NCBI RefSeq assembly: GCF_002379085.1
Contig: NZ_NBZW01000014.1
Coordinates: forward strand, 1 to 64,000
Direction of reading: 5' to 3'
DNA from: Polaromonas sp. AET17H-212
GTDB lineage: Bacteria > Pseudomonadota > Gammaproteobacteria > Burkholderiales > Burkholderiaceae_C
Length of the DNA stretch: 64,000 bases
The notes under the pieces were generated by a model. The model made no database searches. It was not told where the DNA came from and saw only the letters and a program-made list of their open reading frames with translations. Each line of letters begins with the position of its first letter. Position 1 is the stretch's first letter. This document shows positions 1 through 8,489 of this stretch, in pieces. A program made the position numbers and the translations under genes.

Positions 1-72
1 GGTTAGGGGTGGGAGTGGGGAGTCGCTCCTACTGTCCAGAGCGAACCGCAGACGCAGCGTGATGCCGCTCCG
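1..72. repeat. Dispersed repeat C, partial copy
   Basis: This stretch after argF resembles 27745-27815: both have GGGAGTGGGGAGT followed, after a variable part, by GACGCAGCGTGATGCC. The copy is cut by the window edge. I see no coding sense in it. Confidence 0.55.
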
Positions 73-77
73 TTAAC

Positions 78-1013
78 TTACGCAACCTTGCCCAGCAGCA
101 AAAACTCCATGAGTGCCTTCTGCACGTGCAAGCGGTTTTCCGCCTCGTCCCAGACCACCGACTGCGGCCCGTCGATCACATCGGCTTCGACTTCTTCACC
201 ACGGTGCGCCGGCAGGCAATGCATGAAGAGGGCGTCGGGTTTGGCGGCCTTCATCATGTCGCTGTCCACACACCAGTCGGCAAACGCCTTCTTGCGTTCT
301 TCGTTCTCGGCTTCATAACCCATGCTGGTCCAGACGTCGGTGGTGACCAGGTCGGCGCCGGCGCAGGCCTGCATCGGGTCCTTGAAGACCTGGTAGCTAT
401 CGGCCGAGCGGATGCCGGCCACCGACTGGTCCACCTCGTAGCCGGTCGGTGTGCTCAGGTGCACCTTGAAGCCGAGGATCTCGCTGGCCTGCAGCCAGGT
501 GTTGGCCATGTTGTTGCCGTCGCCGACCCAGGCCACCGTCTTGCCCTTGATCGAGCCGCGGTGCTCGATGTAGGTGAAGATGTCGGCCAGGATCTGGCAG
601 GGGTGGAACTCGTTGGTCAGGCCATTGATCACCGGCACACGCGAGTGTTCGGCAAACAGCTCGATCTTGGTTTGTTCGTAGGTGCGGATCATCACCAGGT
701 CCACCATGCGGCTGATGACCTTGGCGCTGTCCTCGATTGGCTCGGCGCGGCCCAGCTGGCTGTCGCCGGTGGTCAGGTGCACCACGGAGCCGCCGAGCTG
801 GTACATGCCGGCTTCAAAACTGACGCGGGTGCGGGTCGAGGCCTTTTCGAAAATCATGGCCAGCGTGCGGTCCACCAGCGGCTGGTGTTTGTCGTAGGCC
901 TTGAATTTTTTCTTGATGAGGGCGGCGCGCTCGAAGACGTAGGCGTACTCGGCGGCATTGAGGTCGCTGAACTGCAGGTAGTGGCGGATCGCCGTGTTGG
1001 CCGGGGTGCTCAT
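78..1013 (-). CDS. argF: Ornithine carbamoyltransferase
   Basis: Transfers the carbamoyl group from carbamoyl phosphate to ornithine to give citrulline, in cytoplasmic arginine synthesis. The 311-residue protein carries the carbamoyl-phosphate loop STRTRVSF near residue 59, HPCQ near 136 and the ornithine-loop motif HCLPAH near 265, all typical of OTCases. The chosen ATG (1011-1013) overlaps the argD stop as ATGA, so the two genes are translationally coupled. An in-frame start 12 codons upstream lies inside argD and gives a non-family N-terminus. Length is normal for the family. Confidence 0.97.
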   Translation of the reverse strand: MSTPANTAIRHYLQFSDLNAAEYAYVFERAALIKKKFKAYDKHQPLVDRTLAMIFEKASTRTRVSFEAGMYQLGGSVVHLTTGDSQLGRAEPIEDSAKVISRMVDLVMIRTYEQTKIELFAEHSRVPVINGLTNEFHPCQILADIFTYIEHRGSIKGKTVAWVGDGNNMANTWLQASEILGFKVHLSTPTGYEVDQSVAGIRSADSYQVFKDPMQACAGADLVTTDVWTSMGYEAENEERKKAFADWCVDSDMMKAAKPDALFMHCLPAHRGEEVEADVIDGPQSVVWDEAENRLHVQKALMEFLLLGKVA

Positions 1014-2233
1014 GGTTTCTCCGCCAGCAACTGCTTGATCAGCGGGCACAAAATGGCCACGACTTCGTCAGCCTCGGCTTGCGTGATGATCAGCGGCGGC
1101 ACCAGCCGGATCACGCTGTCGGCCGTCACGCTGATCAACAGGCCTTTGTCGGCAGCGCGTTTGACCAGGTCGCCGCAGGGTTTGGCCAGGTCGATGCCCA
1201 GCATCAGGCCCATGCCGCGGATTTCCTGGACTGCGCCCGAAGCCAACTCGGCAGCCAGTTCGCGGCCGAGGGCGGACTTCAGGTGTGCGCCCACCTTGGC
1301 GGCATTGGCCAGCAGGCCCTCTTCTTCCATGATCCGGATGGTCTCCACCCCGGCGCGCATGGCCAGCGGGTTGCCGCCGAAGGTGGTGCCGTGGTTGCCA
1401 GGGGCAAAGATGTGCGCCGCTTTTGGACCCGCCACGACCGCGCCGACCGGCACCCCCGAGCCCAGGCCCTTGGCCAGCGGCATCACGTCCGGCTTGATGC
1501 CGGCCCACTGGTGGGCGAACCACTTGCCGGTGCGGCCCATGCCGCACTGCACTTCGTCGATCATCAGCAGCCAGTCGCGCTTGTCACACAGGGCACGCAC
1601 CTGCCGCAGGTAGTCGGCGTCCATCGGGTTGACGCCGCCTTCTCCCTGGATGGCCTCAAAAAAGACGGCCACCACATTCGGGTTGCCGGCGGTGGCGCTT
1701 TCCAGCGCGGCCACGTCGTTGAGCGGCACGCGGATGAACCCTTCGACCAGCGGGCCAAAACCAGCCTGCACCTTGGGGTTGCCGGTGGCGCTCAGCGTGG
1801 CAATGCTGCGGCCATGAAAGGCTTTTTCGTACACCACGATTTCCGGGCGTTCAATGCCCTTGTCGTGGCCGAACTTGCGCGCCAGCTTCAGCGCGGCCTC
1901 ATTGGCTTCCAGGCCGGTGGAGCAGAAAAACACGTTTTCCAGGCCCGACAGCTCGACCAGTTTGGCCGCCAGCACTTCCTGGTTGGGCACGTGGTAGTAG
2001 TTGGAGCTGTGGATGATCTTGCCAATCTGGTCCTGCAGGGCCGGCACCAGCTTCGGGTGGTTGTGGCCCAGCGTGTTGACCGCAATGCCGCCCAGCGCGT
2101 CGAGGTAGACCTTGCCGTTGACGTCCCAGACGCGGCAGCCCTGGCCATGCGACAAGGCTATCGGCAGACGGCCGTAGGTGTTCATCACGTGGGGGGAAGC
2201 GGCTTCGATGTGCTGGGGAAGGGCTGCGGTCAT
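1010..2233 (-). CDS. argD: Acetylornithine aminotransferase
   Basis: PLP-dependent class III aminotransferase converting N-acetylglutamate semialdehyde to N-acetylornithine in arginine synthesis; members often also act on succinyl-diaminopimelate. The 407-residue product has the PLP-binding stretch LLMIDEVQCGMGRTGKWF and the Schiff-base lysine in MPLAKGLGSGVPVG. I start at the ATG at 2233, which follows a GGAG ribosome site; the frame stays open for about 87 codons upstream but that part is low-complexity and unlike the family. First gene of the argD-argF operon, overlapping argF by 4 bp. Confidence 0.96.
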   Translation of the reverse strand: MTAALPQHIEAASPHVMNTYGRLPIALSHGQGCRVWDVNGKVYLDALGGIAVNTLGHNHPKLVPALQDQIGKIIHSSNYYHVPNQEVLAAKLVELSGLENVFFCSTGLEANEAALKLARKFGHDKGIERPEIVVYEKAFHGRSIATLSATGNPKVQAGFGPLVEGFIRVPLNDVAALESATAGNPNVVAVFFEAIQGEGGVNPMDADYLRQVRALCDKRDWLLMIDEVQCGMGRTGKWFAHQWAGIKPDVMPLAKGLGSGVPVGAVVAGPKAAHIFAPGNHGTTFGGNPLAMRAGVETIRIMEEEGLLANAAKVGAHLKSALGRELAAELASGAVQEIRGMGLMLGIDLAKPCGDLVKRAADKGLLISVTADSVIRLVPPLIITQAEADEVVAILCPLIKQLLAEKP

Positions 2234-2462
2234 TGGAAACTCCGGGGACAGGGCTGAAAAACAGGGAGGCCGCCATCGAGGCGGCGGCTCTGAAGTGATT
2301 TTAGGCGCAGACCCCGCGGCCTTTGGTGAGGATCCTGCATCACAGCCATGCGTGGCCGTGTGGGCGGAAAACCCAGGCTCCAGTCTTATATAAGATAGAA
2401 TCGTTGTGCGCTGCAACATGGGGCTCGATCCTGGCCCCGGGCACGCCAAAACCCTCCACCCG

Positions 2463-2774
2463 ATGGTCTCCAACACCGCCAAAGAAGTCTTCATTCAAGG
2501 CATCACCCGCGACGGCAAAACCTTCCGCCCCAGCGACTGGGCGGACCGGCTGTGCGGGGTGATGAGCCAGTTCCGCCCCGGTGGCCCGCAGCCCGGCAGC
2601 CATCTGACCTATTCCCCGTGGTGTGTGCCCACGGTGATCAACGGCGTCAAGTGTGTGGTGGTCAACAGCGAGTTGCGCGACGCCGAGCCCATGGCCTGGG
2701 ACTTTGCGATCAATTTCGCCAAGGACAACGATTTGCAGATCGCCGAGGCCTGCCTGATTCCGGACAAGCCCTAA
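2463..2774 (+). CDS. DUF3579 family protein
   Basis: Protein of about 103 residues matching the betaproteobacterial DUF3579 family, whose members begin with a stretch like KEVFIQGITRDGKTFRPSDW and include WADRLCGVMS. Function is unknown; no membrane segment or signal peptide is visible. It is divergent from argD, a common neighbour in this group. The ATG at 2463 gives the usual family length; ATGs at 2406 and 2418 would add 15-19 residues without a better ribosome site. It is followed by a clear terminator. Confidence 0.85.
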   Translation: MVSNTAKEVFIQGITRDGKTFRPSDWADRLCGVMSQFRPGGPQPGSHLTYSPWCVPTVINGVKCVVVNSELRDAEPMAWDFAINFAKDNDLQIAEACLIPDKP

Positions 2775-2915
2775 CGCTGCTGCGCGGGCGCCATGCGGCG
2801 TTGCGCGGTGTTCGCCATCCTCATGTAGCTCACTTTCCGGTTGTTGCGCTTCGTGCGCCTTGCCTTGCATCCGCTCGCTACGCGTTCTGACTCATCCTTG
2901 GAGGGAGCGGAAAAC

Positions 2916-2943
2916 AAAAAAGCCGTCGAAAGACGGCTTTTTT
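2916..2943. terminator. Bidirectional rho-independent terminator
   Basis: GCCGTC-GAAA-GACGGC stem-loop flanked by a run of six A on one side and six T on the other. It lies between the convergent DUF3579 gene and rpsT and can stop transcription from both. Confidence 0.93.
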
Positions 2944-3024
2944 GCTTTGCTGGCAGCGCACCCTGCAGAACGGCGGACTGAAGATCAGTCCGGGCGGGTT
3001 GCCTGATTGCTCAGGCGGTGGGTA

Positions 3025-3333
3025 TTACGCGGCGGGAGTGGCCAGGGCGAGTGCCTTGACCTTGGTGGACAGGCGGCTCTTGTCGCGCGCTGCCTTGTTC
3101 TTGTGGAAGATGCCCTTGTCGGCGATCGTGTCCACAATGCTCTGCGCCTTGGCGAAGAGTTCGGTGGCTTTGGTCTTGTCGCCGGCGGCGACAGCTTTTT
3201 CGACGTTTTTCACGGCGGTGCGGTATTTCGAGCGCAGCGAGGTGTTGGCGGCATTGAGTTTGCTGTCCTGGCGGACGCGTTTGCGGCCGGAGGCCAGGCG
3301 GGGGTTCTTTTTCTTGGGTTTGGCGGTAGCCAT
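3025..3333 (-). CDS. rpsT: 30S ribosomal protein S20
   Basis: Small basic protein of 102 residues that binds 16S rRNA in the 30S subunit. The N-terminus [19 protein letters not shown], the [16 protein letters not shown] helix and the [12 protein letters not shown] segment are typical of S20; the alanine-rich tail ALALATPAA is slightly longer than in E. coli. The ATG follows AAAGGAACACTT. Transcribed alone between its promoter (-10 at 3390-3395) and the terminator at 2916-2943. Confidence 0.98.
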   Translation of the reverse strand: MATAKPKKKNPRLASGRKRVRQDSKLNAANTSLRSKYRTAVKNVEKAVAAGDKTKATELFAKAQSIVDTIADKGIFHKNKAARDKSRLSTKVKALALATPAA

Positions 3334-3389
3334 ATAAGTGTTCCTTTAAATGAGGAAAGGTCTGCGGATGATGCTTAGCAAAGCCCACG

Positions 3390-3395
3390 ATTATA
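3390..3395 (-). promoter_or_regulatory. Probable rpsT -10 element
   Basis: Perfect TATAAT on the minus strand, 57 bp upstream of the rpsT ATG, implying a leader of about 50 nt. No convincing TTGACA box is seen 16-18 bp further up, where the REP-like repeat begins. Confidence 0.5.
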
Positions 3396-3410
3396 GCAGC
3401 CATAGCTGAT

Positions 3411-3503
3411 GCCCCCATGGTCGCTCACTGCGTGTAGCTTCCTGCCCCCGAGGGGGCCGTTGCGCCTGCGGCCCGGCAAAGCCGGTTCCGCGGCCCCTGC
3501 TGG
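3411..3503. repeat. REP-like repeat, copy 1
   Basis: About 93 bp starting GCCCCCATGGTCGCTCACTG and ending GGTTCCGCGGCCCCTGCTGG. Other copies are at 6089-6178 and 31556-31644 (opposite orientation) and 52170-52346 (same orientation, expanded). It contains the complementary blocks CCCCCGAGGGGG and GCCGGTTCCGCGGC. Lies between rpsT and murJ. Confidence 0.85.
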
Positions 3504-3566
3504 GTTTAGGCCTCAATGCAACGTCCAGCTCCGCAAACGGGCGACTGTGCGGGCTAAACTCCCTCC

Positions 3567-5132
3567 GTGTCACTTTTCAAATCCGCGTCCACCGTTTCCC
3601 TGTTCACGCTGGTGTCCCGGATCACCGGTCTGGTGCGGGAGCTGCTGGTGGCCTCGACGTTTGGCGCCAGCGCCATGACGGACGCCTTCAACGTCGCTTT
3701 CCGCATTCCCAACCTGTTTCGCCGCCTGTTTGCCGAGGGTGCATTCAGCCAGGCGTTTGTGCCGGTGCTGGCCGCCAGCAAGGCCCAGAACGGCGAGGCG
3801 GCCACCCAGGTGCTGGTCAACCGGGTCGCCACCTTGCTGGCCTGGGCCCTGCTGCTGACCTGCGTGATCGGGGTGGCGGCGGCGCCGGTGCTGGTCTGGC
3901 TGATGGCCAGCGGGCTGAAGCAGGAGCCGCGCGGGTTCGAGGCCGCGGTTTTCATGACGCGCTGGATGTTTCCCTACATCGGCTTCATGTCGCTGGTGGC
4001 CCTGTCGGCCGGCATTCTGAACACCTGGAAGCGCTTTGCCGTGCCGGCCGCCACACCGGTGCTGCTGAACCTCGCCATGATTGGCGCGGCCTGGTTCGGT
4101 GCGCCCTGGCTCAAGACCCAGGGCGTGGAGCCGATTTACGCGATGGGCGCCGGCGTGATGCTGGGCGGGGCCCTGCAGCTGGCGGTGCAGGTGCCGGCCC
4201 TGCTCCGGATAGGCATGTTGCCGCGCATCGGCCTGGGCTGGACGGCCATCCGCAACGCTTGGGCCGACCCCGGCACCCAAAACATCGCGCGCCTGATGAT
4301 GCCGGCGCTGCTGGGGGTCAGCGTGGCGCATGTCTCCACCATCATCAACACCCAGATCGCCTCGCACCTGACCCCCGGCAGCGTGAGCTGGCTGACCTAC
4401 GCCGACCGCCTGATGGAGTTCCCCACCGCCATGCTGGGGGTGGCCATCGGGGTGGTGCTGATGCCGCAGCTGGCCGCCGCCAAGGCCGCAGGCGACGCTG
4501 ACGCCTATTCCGCCATGCTGGACTGGGGCCTGCGCATCGTCGTGCTGATGGCGGTGCCGAGCGCCGTCGCCCTGCTGACCTTCGCCCAGCCGCTGGTGGC
4601 GACGCTGTACCACTACGGCGCCTTCACCGACCGCGATGTGCAGCAGACCACGACGGCGTTGATGGGCTATGGCGCCGGGCTGGTGGGCCTGGTGGCCATC
4701 AAGGTGCTGGCGCCCGGTTTTTACGCGAGCCAGGACATCAAGACCCCGGTGCGCATTGCCCTGGTGGTGCTGGTGATCACGCAATTGCTCAACCTGGCCT
4801 TTGTGCCGCTGCTGCAACACGCCGGGCTGGCGCTGGCCATCGGCATCGGCGCGCTGATCAATGCGCTGTGGCTGCTGATCGGCCTGCGCCAGCGCGGCAG
4901 CTACAAGCCGTCGCCCGGCTGGGGCCTGTTCCTGCTGCAGGTGCTGGCCGCCACGGCGCTGCTCGCGGTCTTTTTGATGTGGGCCGCCCAGGCCGTCAGC
5001 TGGACCGGGCTGCGGGCCGAATCCTTCAAGCGAATCGGGCTGCTGGCCCTTGTCCTGTCTGTGTCGGCTGCTATCTATTTCGGAGCGCTTTGGACCGCCG
5101 GCCTGAAAGTGCGAAAGTTGATGCGGCGCTGA
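3567..5132 (+). CDS. murJ: Lipid II flippase MurJ
   Basis: Multi-spanning MOP-superfamily protein (521 residues, about 14 hydrophobic segments) that moves lipid II across the inner membrane for peptidoglycan synthesis. The N-terminus has the MviN/MurJ hallmark SRITGLVRELLVASTFG followed by DAFNVAFRIPNLFRRLFAEG and AFSQAFVPVL. The start is GTG at 3567; no ATG is nearby. Near the 3' end (5070-5086) the reading frame contains a degenerate copy of the 17-bp palindrome seen elsewhere in this window. The rpsT-murJ neighbourhood is common in betaproteobacteria. Confidence 0.97.
   Translation: MSLFKSASTVSLFTLVSRITGLVRELLVASTFGASAMTDAFNVAFRIPNLFRRLFAEGAFSQAFVPVLAASKAQNGEAATQVLVNRVATLLAWALLLTCVIGVAAAPVLVWLMASGLKQEPRGFEAAVFMTRWMFPYIGFMSLVALSAGILNTWKRFAVPAATPVLLNLAMIGAAWFGAPWLKTQGVEPIYAMGAGVMLGGALQLAVQVPALLRIGMLPRIGLGWTAIRNAWADPGTQNIARLMMPALLGVSVAHVSTIINTQIASHLTPGSVSWLTYADRLMEFPTAMLGVAIGVVLMPQLAAAKAAGDADAYSAMLDWGLRIVVLMAVPSAVALLTFAQPLVATLYHYGAFTDRDVQQTTTALMGYGAGLVGLVAIKVLAPGFYASQDIKTPVRIALVVLVITQLLNLAFVPLLQHAGLALAIGIGALINALWLLIGLRQRGSYKPSPGWGLFLLQVLAATALLAVFLMWAAQAVSWTGLRAESFKRIGLLALVLSVSAAIYFGALWTAGLKVRKLMRR
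5070..5086. repeat. 17-bp palindrome, degenerate copy in murJ
   Basis: GCTAT-N7-GGAGC, related to the GCTAY-N7-RTAGC family; it is read in frame as A-I-Y-F-G-A near the C-terminus of MurJ. The right arm is imperfect, so membership is tentative. Confidence 0.4.
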
Positions 5133-5186
5133 CGTTTTTCGGTCGTGGCACTCGCGTCGCCCGGCGCTTTGTGAGAAAGTAGCGTC

Positions 5187-6038
5187 ATGCCGCTCAATCT
5201 GGATGTTCCGTCGCCCCTGCAGTACTTTGCCAGCCTCGTGCAAAGCGATGAGCATTTTCCGCTGCTGGAAGCGGCGGCCAGTGTGGCCCAGGACGAGTAC
5301 CCGGATCTGGATGTGGAGCAGGTGCTCGGCGATGTGGACCAGCTGCTGGCCCGCCTCAAGCGCCGCTTGCCGTCCGACGCCTCGGCCCTGCAGCGGCTGC
5401 GGGCACTGAACCAGTTTTTCTTCCGCGATCTGAACTTCGGCGGCAACATCAATGACTACTACGACCCCGACAACAGCTACCTGAACGCGGTGCTGAAGAC
5501 CCGGCGCGGCATCCCTATCTCGCTGGCGGTGCTCTGGCTGGAACTGGCCGGCGGTGTCGGGCTCAATGCCCGCGGCATTGCTTTTCCGGGCCACTTCATG
5601 GTCAAGGTCAACTTGCCCAAGGGCCAGGTGGTGATCGACCCCTTTACCGGCCAGTCACTGAGCCGCGAAGAGCTCGCCGAGCGGCTGGAGCCGTTTCGCC
5701 AGCGCAGCGGCCTGGTGGACGACTTCGAGGTGCCGATCGGCCTGTACCTGCAGTCGGTGCCGTCGCGCGACATCATCAGCCGCATGCTGCGCAACCTCAA
5801 GGAAATCCACAAGACCCAGCAGGACTGGCCGCGGCTGATCGCCGTGCAGGACCGGCTGATCGTGCTGCATCCCGCGTCCTGGCCCGACTACCGCGATCGC
5901 GGCCTGGCGCTGGCCGAGCAGGGCGAGGCCGGACGCGCCGTGCCGGATCTGGAGATCTATATCGCGCATGCCGAGGACGCGCTGGACCTCGACGCCATCG
6001 CCGACCGCCTGGCCCGCTTGCGACGCCAGAAAAGCTGA
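5187..6038 (+). CDS. SirB1 family transglutaminase-like/TPR protein
   Basis: Cytoplasmic protein of 283 residues resembling the SirB1/YchA family. The N-terminal half has the transglutaminase-like fold region (FFRDLNFGGNINDYYDPDNS, RRGIPISLAVLWLELA, GIAFPGHFMVKV, VIDPFTG), but the catalytic Cys usual in transglutaminases is replaced, as is typical of this family. The C-terminal third (about 190-270) looks like TPR helices. No biochemical role is established for most members. It lies 54 bp after murJ, perhaps co-transcribed. Confidence 0.85.
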   Translation: MPLNLDVPSPLQYFASLVQSDEHFPLLEAAASVAQDEYPDLDVEQVLGDVDQLLARLKRRLPSDASALQRLRALNQFFFRDLNFGGNINDYYDPDNSYLNAVLKTRRGIPISLAVLWLELAGGVGLNARGIAFPGHFMVKVNLPKGQVVIDPFTGQSLSREELAERLEPFRQRSGLVDDFEVPIGLYLQSVPSRDIISRMLRNLKEIHKTQQDWPRLIAVQDRLIVLHPASWPDYRDRGLALAEQGEAGRAVPDLEIYIAHAEDALDLDAIADRLARLRRQKS

Positions 6039-6088
6039 ACCGGGCCACCCCGGGCAGGGAGCCAGCGGGTGAGTGGAGGCTATTTCAA

Positions 6089-6178
6089 GCAGGGGCCGCG
6101 GAACCGGCTTCGCCGGGCCGCAGGCGCAGCGCCCCCTCGGGGGGCAGAGAGCTACACGCAGTGAGCGAACGTGGGGGC
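6089..6178. repeat. REP-like repeat, copy 2
   Basis: Inverted copy of 3411-3503: it begins GGGGCCGCGGAACCGGCTTC and ends GCAGTGAGCGAACGTGGGGG. It fills the gap between the converging sirB1-like and parA-like genes and stops 5 bp before the parA-like stop codon. Confidence 0.88.
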
Positions 6179-6182
6179 CTGT

Positions 6183-7118
6183 CTAACCAGCGCTGCGTTT
6201 CAAAAACGGGGGAATCAGCGGGCTGTCGACGGCGCGTGCGGGGCGGACCAGGGTGGGCACGACCGGGGGCCGCACCGGGGCGGGCGCGGTCCGGCTGGCG
6301 CTGAGGGTGGACATGCGGCCACCCTGAACCAGGGACTCCTGGGCCGGCATCAGGCTGCCCGGCAAAGAGCCCAGCCGCCTGGACACCACCTCGCCGGGCG
6401 CGGTCTGGGGTGACACCGCGCCTTTGGGCGCCAGGCTGCGCGCCGGTGCGCGCACCACGCCTGCGCCGTCGTTGGCGGCCTGCGGCGGATAGAGCTGGGG
6501 CTTGAGCCACTGCAGGATGGGCGCCCACTGGGCCAGATCGGCAGCGGCCAGCTGGGGCTGCAGGTCAAAAATCGTCAGGCCACGCTCCAGGCTGCGTACG
6601 TAAAGCTGCGTTTCGCGCAGGGCGCCCAGAAAAGGCACGCCCAGCGATTCCGACCATTCTTCGAGGGTCTGGGCGGCATTGGTGCGCCCGTCGATACGCA
6701 TGCCCACCACCGCCAGGCGGCAGCGGCCGCTGGCCACACGCGGCATGGTCATCAGTTCGGCGTGGCAGGCCTCGGCCGATTCGCGGTCGAATATCGAGTT
6801 GCACACCGGCATCACGATGGTGTCGGCAAACATCACGACGCGCGCGAGTTCAAAGCCGTGCATGCCGCCGGGGGTGTCAAGCACCACGTGGGTGATGCCG
6901 GTGGGCACACGCAACATGTTTTTCTGGTCCACCGCCCAGGGCGCGATGGCCGGCAGCGAGGCGTCGCGCCGTTTCAGCCAGGCACGCGCCGATTGCTGCC
7001 GGTCCACGTCGCCCAGCATGACCGAGCTGCCATTGCGCGCGCACCACGCCGCGATGTGGGCGGCCAGCGTGCTTTTGCCACTGCCCCCCTTGCGGTTGAC
7101 GACTGCGATGACCGGCAT
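6183..7118 (-). CDS. ParA/MinD-type ATPase
   Basis: P-loop ATPase of 311 residues starting MPVIAVVNRKGGSGKSTL, with the deviant Walker A motif KGGSGKS and a Walker B-like THVVLDTPGG near residue 85. The first ~215 residues are the ATPase; the last ~95 (Ala/Pro/Arg-rich) are low-complexity and probably disordered. No parB is adjacent, so it is more likely an orphan ParA used for positioning another cargo than a plasmid partition protein. The ATG at 7118 is preferred over one 9 codons upstream because the Walker motif then sits at the usual distance from the N-terminus. Confidence 0.85.
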   Translation of the reverse strand: MPVIAVVNRKGGSGKSTLAAHIAAWCARNGSSVMLGDVDRQQSARAWLKRRDASLPAIAPWAVDQKNMLRVPTGITHVVLDTPGGMHGFELARVVMFADTIVMPVCNSIFDRESAEACHAELMTMPRVASGRCRLAVVGMRIDGRTNAAQTLEEWSESLGVPFLGALRETQLYVRSLERGLTIFDLQPQLAAADLAQWAPILQWLKPQLYPPQAANDGAGVVRAPARSLAPKGAVSPQTAPGEVVSRRLGSLPGSLMPAQESLVQGGRMSTLSASRTAPAPVRPPVVPTLVRPARAVDSPLIPPFLKRSAG

Positions 7119-7203
7119 GAATGCTCCAGAAACTGACAGAAGCAACAGTTTGATACAAGGTGGTCAAAAAGTCCAGTCTGCCCAATGAATGCGGGAGCAA
7201 GCA

Positions 7204-7220
7204 GCTAGTATTTTTGTAGC
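7204..7220. repeat. 17-bp palindrome, intergenic
   Basis: GCTAG-TATTTTT-GTAGC, between the parA-like gene and the MFS gene. Member of the dispersed GCTAY-N7-RTAGC family. Confidence 0.6.
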
Positions 7221-7229
7221 AAAAATGTC

Positions 7230-8456
7230 TTATTCAGGGGAGGCCACGGCGTCATCGCGGACCCGTGCCCCGCGCCAGTACCCCAGCAGCGCCAAGGCCG
7301 CCAGGCTGAAGACCGCGCCCGCAACAAAGGTCACCGGGGCGCCCAGCTGGTCCCACAACACCCCGGCCACCGTGCTGGCCAGCAGCATGGCCAGGCCGCT
7401 CATCAGGTTGAAAAACCCGAAGGCGGTCCCGCGCAGGTCGGCCGGTGCGGCGTCGGCCACCATGGTCGCCAGCAGGCCCTGCGTCATGGCCATGTGCAAG
7501 CCCCACAGGGCAATGCCGGCCCAGACAAAGGTCCAGTGGTTGCCCGAGGCCAGCACCACATCAGCGGCGATCAGCACCACCAGTCCGCCGGCCAACAGTT
7601 TGGTGTGGCTCATCTGGTCCGACAGTTTGCCGAAGGGGTAGGCGCCCATGGCGTAAACGATGTTCATGCCGATCAGCACCAGCGGCGTCCAGGCGACGGG
7701 CAGGCCGCCCTGCAGCGCGCGCAGCACCAGAAAGGCTTCGCTGAAACGCGCGAGGGTGAAGACGGCGCCAATCACGACCACCCGCCAGTACGGCGCCCCC
7801 AGGCGCCGCAACTCGTCCCGGCTGATCGGGTTGCGGCGTGGCGCCGCCGCGCTGTCCGGCGCAGGTGCGGGTTCCTGCACGCCGAACAGCAGCAAGGCCA
7901 CCGCCATGAAACCCGGGACCATGGCGACCCAGAAGATCGCCCGGAAGTCGTTGGCCCAGAGCAGCATCAGGCCCATGGCGAGCAGCGGCCCGACAAAGGC
8001 GCCCACAGTGTCGAGCGACTGGCGCAGTCCGAAGGCCGCACCCCGCATGCCGGGCGGGGCCAGATCGGCCACCAGCGCATCACGCGGCGCGCCGCGTATG
8101 CCTTTTCCGGTACGGTCGATCAGGCGGGCGGTCAGCACCATGCCGGTGGTGGTGGCCAGCGCAAACAGGGGTTTGGAGGCGGCGCCCAGCCCGTAGCCCA
8201 GCACCGCCAGCGGTTTGCGCTTGCCCCAGTAGTCGCTGAGCACGCCCGAGAAGACCTTGACGATCAGGGCCGTGGCCTCGGCAACCCCTTCAATCAGGCC
8301 GACGGCCCACATGCTGGTGCCCAGAACCGTCACCATGAAAACGGGCAACAGGCTGTGGATCATCTCGGAGGAGATGTCCATCAGCAGGCTGACAAAGCCC
8401 AGTGCCCAGATGGCGGCCGGAAGCCGTTGGGGCGGGACAGCAGGGGTGCCGGGCAT
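7230..8456 (-). CDS. MFS transporter
   Basis: Membrane protein of 408 residues with about 12 hydrophobic segments. The loop between segments 2 and 3 has the MFS signature-like DYWGKRKPLAVLGYG, and a second Arg-rich loop RLIDRTGKGIRGAPRDAL follows. The latter resembles MFS permeases that precede drug or small-molecule efflux functions, but the substrate cannot be read from sequence. It lies 33 bp downstream of purM on the same strand and may be co-transcribed. Confidence 0.85.
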   Translation of the reverse strand: MPGTPAVPPQRLPAAIWALGFVSLLMDISSEMIHSLLPVFMVTVLGTSMWAVGLIEGVAEATALIVKVFSGVLSDYWGKRKPLAVLGYGLGAASKPLFALATTTGMVLTARLIDRTGKGIRGAPRDALVADLAPPGMRGAAFGLRQSLDTVGAFVGPLLAMGLMLLWANDFRAIFWVAMVPGFMAVALLLFGVQEPAPAPDSAAAPRRNPISRDELRRLGAPYWRVVVIGAVFTLARFSEAFLVLRALQGGLPVAWTPLVLIGMNIVYAMGAYPFGKLSDQMSHTKLLAGGLVVLIAADVVLASGNHWTFVWAGIALWGLHMAMTQGLLATMVADAAPADLRGTAFGFFNLMSGLAMLLASTVAGVLWDQLGAPVTFVAGAVFSLAALALLGYWRGARVRDDAVASPE

Positions 8457-8489
8457 GGCGGCGAGATCCTTGGGCCTGTGGCGCCTGCC

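Noticed and set aside
2234-2494. Upstream extension of argD
   Set aside because: Extra ~87 residues are not family-like and a good ribosome site precedes the ATG at 2233.
3570-5594. 674-codon open frame antisense to murJ
   Set aside because: His/Gln-rich composition typical of the reverse of a high-GC gene; murJ is certain.
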